64,000 nucleotides of DNA from Clostridia bacterium (GTDB lineage Bacteria > Bacillota > Clostridia > Christensenellales > DTU072): contig JAFQOO010000005.1 in assembly GCA_017403145.1 (NCBI GenBank), positions 171,141-235,140 on the forward strand, read 5' to 3'. Positions 54,399-61,634 of the stretch are shown piece after piece. Position 1 is the first letter of the stretch. Each line of letters begins with the position of its first letter. The notes below the pieces were generated by a model that worked only from the letters and a program-made list of their open reading frames with translations, was not told the origin of the DNA and ran no database searches. The translations under genes were made by a program, and so were the position numbers.

Positions 54399-56954
54399 TT
54401 ATCCTTTATAATCAAAATGAGATTGTGGTTGACCAAGATATATAGCTAAATTAACAGGATTGAGTATAAACTTAGCTTTTATAAAAGCATCGTATAGTTT
54501 GCTACCCTTAGGTTCCACGTCAACGAACGAGCAAATTTCTAAATTAGTTGAATCAAAACCATCGTAATATGGCAAAGTAATTACCTTTTCTTCACCCGGT
54601 ACTAAATCGAACCAGTTATCACTAAAAGGTTTTGTAGAAACTTTGTCGTGAACCCTTACAAGCCTACTAAATTTATCACTCTTCAATCGAATAACAATAT
54701 TATTATCCTCAATAGTTACATTACTAGAAATCTTGGTCTTAGGTAAATTTAGATATTTTTCATACTTAAATAGCAAAGTTTTCGTATTAATCAATTGATT
54801 ATCTTCATCAAGCAAATCACAAACTAGAGCAACATTATTAACGTTGTACTTCTTCTTAATATCTTTCATCGACATTTCATAGGCAAGTGAAGTTGTCAAG
54901 TTATTGATTACGTAACTATTCTCTATTTTTTCTATGATTCCTTCATTGAAATCTACAATCTTGAGTACCATTTTGACTTTTTTATTCACTAAAGTATCGT
55001 TAATCAAAAAGACTTTAACACTCTTAGTATCCTCTTCAAAAGATACACATACAGGTGCAAAAAAGTGTTTTGCGTGGTACTGCAAAGCTTTATAATTACC
55101 ATAATAATCTATGCTAGACCAACTACATACAGGCCAACAATCGTTTAGTTGCCAATATAGCGAGCCATTACACCTATCCCTATTTCTACGCCAAAATTCG
55201 GTAGCATCTTTGATACAGTCCATTTGACAAGCTTGTGATAGATATACGTAATCTTCAAAGTGCTTAGGGAGTCTAAAACGAGAAGTAATATAATACTCCA
55301 TCTTTTGATTACCTAGCATACATTTTTGGTGAGCAAGGAACACTTTGGAGTTTATTGAATAATCCTCTTTATCAGCAAATTTCTCAATTGTTTTTAAATC
55401 TGGCAAAGATTCAAAACCGAACTCAGAGCAAAATCTCGTCTTACGTTTGCGATAATATTTTACGTCTTGTAAACCATGCCAAACTATCCATAAATGGTTG
55501 TCGCCGTGATTATCACTAGATACCGCTTTGTTAAATTCTACACCAACGGGTGATGTGGGTATATATGCTGTTTGGGTATCATATTTACGAAGTTCAAGCT
55601 CCAATTCTTCCCAAAAGAACTTTTTATTTGCTTTAACAAAAGCACTTTGCCAAAACCAAGTATTAAACATTTGTTCAAGCTCGTTATTACCACACCACAA
55701 TGCTAAAGAAGGATGTAGAGATATCCTTTTAACGTTATAAGCAATTTCTTCTTTAACGTTGTTTAAGAATTGCTCGTCAAAGAATGGATAAGGACGACAA
55801 GCAAAACAAAAATCTTGCCATATCAATATACCTTTTTGGTCGCAGAGGTTATAAAATTCTTCTGATTCATAGAAACCCCCACCCCAAACTCTTATCATAT
55901 TCATATTTGCATTTATAGCAGAATTTATATAATACTCATATTCTTTTACTCCCACTCTATCGGCAAAGCTATCTGCAGGTATCCAATTAGCTCCTTTTGC
56001 AAAAATTGGTACTCCATTTAGTATAAATCTAAAGTTAGAACCAAATATATCTTTCTCCCTATCTAATACAATAGTTCTAAGACCTATATTACAGCTCTTT
56101 TTATCAATTGAACCCTCTTCTCCTAGTAAGATTTCCACGTTGTACAGCGGTTGATTATCTATAGGGTTTAATTCATAGGTCCACCATAGTTGTGGATTAT
56201 CGATAGTTATGGTTCTTTTATTTGTAAACGATGCTAACCCTGATTTTATAATCAAATTACCATTTGGCTCGGTTATTTTTATAGTATAGTATATAGATTG
56301 GTCTGTATTGATAATTCCATCAACGTTAAAATATACGTTCAAATTTACGTAGTTATCTATATGCTCTTGGGTTATACTTAAATCAGTAATTCGTTGAGCA
56401 CAACCATAATCTAAATATATATCTTTAGTTATACCTACGTACGGAATCTCAGGGCCCCAATCCCAACCAAAATGACTTTGATTTTTTCTAATAAATATTC
56501 TTTTATCAAGACCCGTTACAACGTGCTTTTTACCTACTCTTTGAGCTTCCTCTTTTGCGAATTTATTTGGTGAACGAAAGATTATTTTTAAAACATTATC
56601 TCCCAAAACAACATATTTCTTTAAAGAAAACCTATAAGCTATATGAGCATTATAAGTTTTAGCAACAAGATTATCGTTTAAAAATACCTCTGCAACAGTA
56701 TCTAAGCAATCACATACCAAATCTATCCTTTCTTCACTAAATATTTCTTCATTAATTATAAAACTTTTAGTATAACACCAGTCTTTATCCCCTACCCAAA
56801 GCGTTTCTGCTTCGTTAGTTTTATAAAATGGGTCAGGTATAAGCGAATTCTTTAATAAATCATTATAATTGGTTGAAGGAACAATTGCCTCAAAAGAACT
56901 AGTATCATCTGTAATATTCTTAATATTCCAAACACCGTTTAAATCAAATCTCAT
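54399..56954 (-). CDS. Beta-mannosidase, GH2 family
   Basis: An 851-residue protein without a signal peptide. N-terminal jelly-roll and Ig-like domains precede a TIM barrel with MIRVWGGGFYES, LWCGNNELEQM (acid/base Glu) and RFCSEFGFESLPDL (nucleophile Glu), then QLNDCWPVCSWSSIDYYG. These are the GH2 beta-mannosidase hallmarks. It cleaves terminal beta-mannose, as in the N-glycan core or mannans. It starts a two-gene operon with the fucosidase. An intracellular place implies imported oligosaccharides. Confidence 0.94.
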   Translation of the reverse strand: MRFDLNGVWNIKNITDDTSSFEAIVPSTNYNDLLKNSLIPDPFYKTNEAETLWVGDKDWCYTKSFIINEEIFSEERIDLVCDCLDTVAEVFLNDNLVAKTYNAHIAYRFSLKKYVVLGDNVLKIIFRSPNKFAKEEAQRVGKKHVVTGLDKRIFIRKNQSHFGWDWGPEIPYVGITKDIYLDYGCAQRITDLSITQEHIDNYVNLNVYFNVDGIINTDQSIYYTIKITEPNGNLIIKSGLASFTNKRTITIDNPQLWWTYELNPIDNQPLYNVEILLGEEGSIDKKSCNIGLRTIVLDREKDIFGSNFRFILNGVPIFAKGANWIPADSFADRVGVKEYEYYINSAINANMNMIRVWGGGFYESEEFYNLCDQKGILIWQDFCFACRPYPFFDEQFLNNVKEEIAYNVKRISLHPSLALWCGNNELEQMFNTWFWQSAFVKANKKFFWEELELELRKYDTQTAYIPTSPVGVEFNKAVSSDNHGDNHLWIVWHGLQDVKYYRKRKTRFCSEFGFESLPDLKTIEKFADKEDYSINSKVFLAHQKCMLGNQKMEYYITSRFRLPKHFEDYVYLSQACQMDCIKDATEFWRRNRDRCNGSLYWQLNDCWPVCSWSSIDYYGNYKALQYHAKHFFAPVCVSFEEDTKSVKVFLINDTLVNKKVKMVLKIVDFNEGIIEKIENSYVINNLTTSLAYEMSMKDIKKKYNVNNVALVCDLLDEDNQLINTKTLLFKYEKYLNLPKTKISSNVTIEDNNIVIRLKSDKFSRLVRVHDKVSTKPFSDNWFDLVPGEEKVITLPYYDGFDSTNLEICSFVDVEPKGSKLYDAFIKAKFILNPVNLAIYLGQPQSHFDYKG

Positions 56955-57069
56955 ATTCGTTCTCCTTTTCTAATATTTTACCATACGTTAATATTTTTTT
57001 CAATAACGCATATTAGCATTTACAAATTCAAATTATGATGTTAAAATAAAGATATAAGGAGAACTATTT

Positions 57070-57714
57070 ATGGAAGAAAACTACTTAAACAATAACGTTG
57101 AAGAAAACAATTCAATACAAAACAAAGACAATAACAAAATTAAAGAACTAATATTTAAATATTCATCATTAGTTCTCTTAGTTGTAAGCTTTATATATTT
57201 TACCGTATATGGCTTCTTGGAAAACCCTTTCCTTCCTAGTGGAACTGCTAGCGAAATCGGTTTAAAATATCCTTTAGCATTCAAATTTTGGGGTGTAACG
57301 TCGGGTTCAGCATTAGCTTGCAACCTTTGCTATATGTATTTACATAATGAATTTAAAAACAATAAAGTTAAAATCATTGGTTACGTTTGTATGGCACTTG
57401 GCGTTGTATGTATAATGACTTGTGTACACGTTCCTTCAACCAGAGTTTTCGGATTACAAATGATTGTTCATTGGGGCACAGCATTATCATTTGCATTATT
57501 CTTTGCAATAGCACTAATTTTATTCCTTGTTTTCCCAAAGGAAAAGAACAAAAAATACTTTATTACAACTATTGTTTTTGGCGCGCTTTTACTATGCATC
57601 GTTATTGCACTAATTATATGGGGCAAAAATGGATTTATAGAAAGTTTACCAATGTGGGCTGCTTACGTAATTATTTTCTTAGTCAACTTTACTCCCCTTT
57701 ATAAAAATAAATAA
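57070..57714 (+). CDS. DUF998-like membrane protein of unknown function
   Basis: A 214-residue protein with a soluble Asn/Glu-rich N-terminus (about 1-28) and six hydrophobic segments (about 31-50, 70-90, 98-115, 125-147, 158-180 and 188-208). It contains VHVPSTRVFGLQMIVHWGTA, with a Gly-rich topology as in DUF998-like proteins; this is only a resemblance. AAGGAGAA lies six bases before the ATG. Divergent from the beta-mannosidase gene. Confidence 0.72.
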   Translation: MEENYLNNNVEENNSIQNKDNNKIKELIFKYSSLVLLVVSFIYFTVYGFLENPFLPSGTASEIGLKYPLAFKFWGVTSGSALACNLCYMYLHNEFKNNKVKIIGYVCMALGVVCIMTCVHVPSTRVFGLQMIVHWGTALSFALFFAIALILFLVFPKEKNKKYFITTIVFGALLLCIVIALIIWGKNGFIESLPMWAAYVIIFLVNFTPLYKNK

Positions 57715-57733
57715 TAACTTGTATATAAATTTT

Positions 57734-57760
57734 AAAGCCCCGAAAGTTCGGGGCTTTTTT
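57734..57760 (+). terminator. Bidirectional terminator between membrane protein and pyrophosphatase-like gene
   Basis: AAAGCCCCGAA and TTCGGGGCTTT form an 11-bp stem with a tiny AG loop, followed by a T-run. It lies between converging genes. Confidence 0.9.
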
Positions 57761-58089
57761 TAATCTAAGATTTGGAAATCAAAATATTGCTCTTGAAATA
57801 ATACTTTATCTTTTATTTCACTTATAGTAAAGAACATTCCTTCAGGTGCAACAACCCATTTGTCTTCCGTATCGTTAGTTCTATGAACTATAGCAATAAC
57901 AACGCCTTCAAAGCTGCTTACAGGTTCTTCAACGCCTAAAACGTAGGCATCTTGATATTCGCCATCACCGCCTATATATTCCTTCACGTATCCATAATTT
58001 ATTGGATACAAAATATCAGTGTGTTTGGGATGGACCGAGCCTAAAGGTCTATCTATAATTACTTTAACACTTTTACCAATGATATCCAT
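57760..58089 (-). CDS. Short inorganic pyrophosphatase-like protein
   Basis: A 109-residue protein whose start (VKVIIDRPLGSVHP), YPINYGYVKEYIGGDGEYQDAYVLG and VVIAIVHRTND segment resemble inorganic pyrophosphatase, including the acidic D-G-E-Y-Q-D signature. Typical soluble pyrophosphatases have about 170 residues, so this is a short form. Whether it hydrolyses pyrophosphate is uncertain. It shares one base with the upstream membrane-protein gene and ends at the bidirectional terminator. Confidence 0.78.
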   Translation of the reverse strand: MDIIGKSVKVIIDRPLGSVHPKHTDILYPINYGYVKEYIGGDGEYQDAYVLGVEEPVSSFEGVVIAIVHRTNDTEDKWVVAPEGMFFTISEIKDKVLFQEQYFDFQILD

Positions 58090-58598
58090 TATTTATTGAG
58101 TTTATATTGGTCGAGAATTTGTATCAATTTTTCTTTGTTATTTTCATCAAATGTTAATCTGGTTGATGCAGCAGTCATAGTATCAAAGCCTTTTTTGTCA
58201 CCACAGAAGAAAATGGTGTCTTCTACTATTTGATAATCGTAGAAAACTGACCAATCAATAAATTTATAAGGTATAACAATACCGCTATCTAAAACTGCAC
58301 ATTTTAAGGTCATCATAAAAATTATTAGAGTAATAAGCGCTACAATGATTACCAAAATGCAAGCACACAACAAATATGCCTTTAAAACAGCCATAAATAC
58401 TATATCGGCAATAAGACATAGACCAAGCAAAGAAACGCTAAAATAGGTCCATTTGCTACGTTTATATAGAGGAACTAAAACTATTGCTTTATTGAATTGC
58501 TTCTTTAAGCGCAAAATCTTAACGATAATTAAAGAAGACCATACTGCAGTAATTACCGCTATTACTATTGCTAAAGACATAATTATTATATCTAACAT
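58089..58598 (-). CDS. Small membrane protein with PH-like C-terminus, unknown function
   Basis: A 169-residue protein with three hydrophobic segments (about 1-25, 50-70 and 75-98) and a soluble C-terminal strand-rich domain (SGIVIPYKFIDWSVFYDYQI, ending DQYKLNK). This recalls bacterial membrane-bound PH-like domains (DUF5673-type), a tentative link. I place the start at 58598 (MLDIIIM) because AAGGGTG lies six bases upstream; the longer frame overlaps the PurL-like gene. It lies between the PurL-like and pyrophosphatase-like genes. Confidence 0.7.
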   Translation of the reverse strand: MLDIIIMSLAIVIAVITAVWSSLIIVKILRLKKQFNKAIVLVPLYKRSKWTYFSVSLLGLCLIADIVFMAVLKAYLLCACILVIIVALITLIIFMMTLKCAVLDSGIVIPYKFIDWSVFYDYQIVEDTIFFCGDKKGFDTMTAASTRLTFDENNKEKLIQILDQYKLNK

Positions 58599-58608
58599 AA
58601 TATCACCC

Positions 58609-61600
58609 TTATAAAAAATATTCTTTTGCTGAGATAAGTATTTGTTCAAGAAGAGATTTTTCCCCTCTTATATTTATTGTAAGCTCCGGCTGAACGAACA
58701 ATCCCAAAATTTTACCATCCGGTGAGGTCATACCTGCGACTGCACGTTGGGAACCATAAGGATTATCGGGGTATATAATCGTTGGATAACCCAAATAGTC
58801 TACAAATTGCATTGCTATTTGCCCCCTACCCGCAAGCACTCGTCTAACTTCATCGGTGCAAGTAAACTTCAGCTTTGCTCCAGCAGAAGCGGTTAAATAT
58901 TTATAATTCATATCAAAGTCCTTGAGGAACGGAGAATGATTATTAACTACAATTACTCTCGGTATCTTAGCAGAGGTTTCGTTCGACAAATTATTCGTCA
59001 ATTCTAAATTAACGGGCTTGCCCATTTCCGCGTTACCACAAGCGAGGTAACCAAGTTCCAATAACGCCCTTGCGCCCTCTCCTGTGCCTAAAATCAAGCC
59101 ATTATGACTAAATAAATGTTCATTTAAGGCATCGAGAACTATAGGATGATGTAAGGCGTTATAAAAGCCATCGTGAGTAGAATTTTCAAAAGATTTACCA
59201 GAACAAATTAGTAAATCCGTGTGAACGATTTGCTCACGCAATTTAACTGCAAAACCTTGTGTTATATTGCCTGTATCCGGTATCTTAACGGAAGATACTT
59301 TGAAAGATAAATCATTTAATAGTTTCGCAAAAACCTTTTCCGAAGTATCATCATTATGAAGTATCAAGGCATTGATAATCAATTTATTGGATAGATATTT
59401 ATCAACGGGTTGAGGATTGGGTTCAACTTTCGGCAAACGCAAATAAGGATTGTTTTCAAAAGGATAACGTGAAATTATTCTTTCAACTTCCTCTTGGGAT
59501 ATTTCCACGTCGGCACCTTTGATTATACCGGTATCGTCAACAACACCAAGATAAACACCATTAAAAGTATCGACATCCCATTCGTCGTTAACAGCAAGTA
59601 TAATATCACCTGTTTTTTTAGAAAAAGTTGTTTCGTCAACTTTTGCAAAGCTAAACCCTAAATTATCTCCGGCGGTTCCCTTGATTATAGCATCGGCAAT
59701 ATTAAACTCTATAACACGTCCTGCTGAGATATTCCCGACGTTTATGTTCATATTTATTTGTGATGCAAGTTTTAACACGTACTTAAAATCGGGAATATTA
59801 TAATCATCTCTCGGAATGTTAAAAAGATATAATTTATCGCCTTTTTTAAATGAATTATTGATAAAATTATCAATTGAAGTAGTACCAATGGCGGTTATAT
59901 CTGCAACGATACCTTTGCTGTTTAAGTCGTGCATAAGTTCAATAGAGCTACCCATTGTACTTACCGAAAGCATATGCTGTGCATAAAGGCAAGCAAGACT
60001 CTTTGCCAAAGCAGCCCCTCTAACAAATCTATTACCTGCAACGTCGTATAATAAATTGGTACTTATAGCAGCATCACAAAGAGGAACACCTTGCACGACT
60101 AACTTCATTAGTGCCGAAACAACTGCATTGATAGTAATTTCAAAATCACTTTTCCCGACGTTAACGTTAACGTTAGAAGTCATTAAAACACATTCATCAT
60201 CAAACCCTTCTAATGATGGTTTCAATGGTAATACCTGCATAGGAGTAAGTTGCTTGCAACCAACTAAAGGCATACTTATGGTTTTAGCAGAGCTAACGCC
60301 TATTAAAACTTTATTTGAATAGAAACGACCTAAGGCAAGATTTTTTCTAAAATAATCGTCTATTTTTTCATATTCAAAATTTTTATAAAGTGGAACGTAA
60401 TTATCACTATAGGTATCAACTATTCTAAATATACTATAATCGTGTATATGGTACTTTGTAATATCACAAGGTAAACGCATCAATTCCACGTCTTCGTTTA
60501 TAAGTCTATAATATTTATTTTGCGATACTCTACCTATTGGATAAGAATCATAGCCCTTGCTCTTCAAAAGGTCTTTCAATAAACTCAAATGCTTGTTTTT
60601 AGCAAAAACTATGACGTAATCCATATTGGGGGAAAGCAAAAAGTCTTCTAAAGAATTATCCCCTAATGGAATATCTTTCATATTGATATCAAAGCCTTCT
60701 ACGCAATCTATAAGTGAATTTATTATACCGTCATTACAACATATCAATCTTGAAGCATAACCATTCAAACCATCGGAAGAAAGTGCGTAAAAGTCTTTAA
60801 CACTGCCACTATTAAAGCGAGGTTTTACGAGTATAATTCGCTCATTATTTGCAAAAATAGCAGAATTGATATCCTTTTTACGGGCATAACCAAGCATAGA
60901 TACTTTCGTTATTGCTTTACGAGTATTATCATCTTCTTTAGATGGACACTCATAACAAGGTATTTCCAAAGAATCTATATATTTAGAAAATTCCAATCTA
61001 TCTTGAAAACGATTACCATTAAACTCTTTATAAATTGCACCTAAAGGGGTAGCACCCGCAGAAATTGTATTGAGTATGGAGCGATTGGTTGCTATAATGC
61101 CATTTGTTGACCAAATTGTATTTAAAGTTAGATAATAATAGCTTTTAATTCCGCTATCATAACCATCACATTGCATTTGAGCTGTGCCATAGGTGTTAAA
61201 GACACCTTGAATACCATTTTTCTGCTCAGATACAAACCCCATTTCAGAAACGTCTTTGAGGGTACGAGGTTTATCGGTTTTGTTATTAAAGTCTCTTAAA
61301 TCGTTATAAAGTTCAAGTGCTTTTTGTACGTGAGGATTTTCGGAACAAATTTGAATTTCCGATATTTTTCGATTATAATGACCTTTACCACACGACCAAT
61401 AGCTATTTATAACTTTTAGTTCAAATGGCGTTGGGTCTTCCTCTAATGCTTTTTGTAATTTTACCAAGGAATCTAGACTAATTTCTAAATTAAAGCTAGA
61501 CTTAACTGCGCACAAAACGTCTTGTGGATATTTTTTATAATCCGCAAGGCGCTTATGTATGGGATAATCGTAAAGATTTGGAACTTTAGAATCTTTACGA

Positions 61601-61629
61601 TTATCCTTTTTTGCTTTATATGCACACAT
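58609..61629 (-). CDS. PurL-like protein (FGAM synthase homologue) with degenerate active sites
   Basis: A 1006-residue protein that follows clostridial single-chain PurL along its length but is about 200 residues shorter. ELKVINSYWS (70-79) matches the family's start of the DHCRHTTF motif, yet the motif reads CGKGHYNR. The ETHNHP motif of the first ATP-binding domain is missing. In the C-terminal amidotransferase domain GICNGFQ is replaced by GTGEGAR, so the nucleophile Cys is Gly850, and the catalytic His is Gln980 (FVQPE). The flanking sequence RGQIAMQFVD and VAGMTSPDGK is preserved. It is probably a pseudoenzyme. No other purine genes are nearby. An AGGAG lies 12 bases before the ATG. Confidence 0.82.
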   Translation of the reverse strand: MCAYKAKKDNRKDSKVPNLYDYPIHKRLADYKKYPQDVLCAVKSSFNLEISLDSLVKLQKALEEDPTPFELKVINSYWSCGKGHYNRKISEIQICSENPHVQKALELYNDLRDFNNKTDKPRTLKDVSEMGFVSEQKNGIQGVFNTYGTAQMQCDGYDSGIKSYYYLTLNTIWSTNGIIATNRSILNTISAGATPLGAIYKEFNGNRFQDRLEFSKYIDSLEIPCYECPSKEDDNTRKAITKVSMLGYARKKDINSAIFANNERIILVKPRFNSGSVKDFYALSSDGLNGYASRLICCNDGIINSLIDCVEGFDINMKDIPLGDNSLEDFLLSPNMDYVIVFAKNKHLSLLKDLLKSKGYDSYPIGRVSQNKYYRLINEDVELMRLPCDITKYHIHDYSIFRIVDTYSDNYVPLYKNFEYEKIDDYFRKNLALGRFYSNKVLIGVSSAKTISMPLVGCKQLTPMQVLPLKPSLEGFDDECVLMTSNVNVNVGKSDFEITINAVVSALMKLVVQGVPLCDAAISTNLLYDVAGNRFVRGAALAKSLACLYAQHMLSVSTMGSSIELMHDLNSKGIVADITAIGTTSIDNFINNSFKKGDKLYLFNIPRDDYNIPDFKYVLKLASQINMNINVGNISAGRVIEFNIADAIIKGTAGDNLGFSFAKVDETTFSKKTGDIILAVNDEWDVDTFNGVYLGVVDDTGIIKGADVEISQEEVERIISRYPFENNPYLRLPKVEPNPQPVDKYLSNKLIINALILHNDDTSEKVFAKLLNDLSFKVSSVKIPDTGNITQGFAVKLREQIVHTDLLICSGKSFENSTHDGFYNALHHPIVLDALNEHLFSHNGLILGTGEGARALLELGYLACGNAEMGKPVNLELTNNLSNETSAKIPRVIVVNNHSPFLKDFDMNYKYLTASAGAKLKFTCTDEVRRVLAGRGQIAMQFVDYLGYPTIIYPDNPYGSQRAVAGMTSPDGKILGLFVQPELTINIRGEKSLLEQILISAKEYFL

Positions 61630-61634
61630 TAAAA

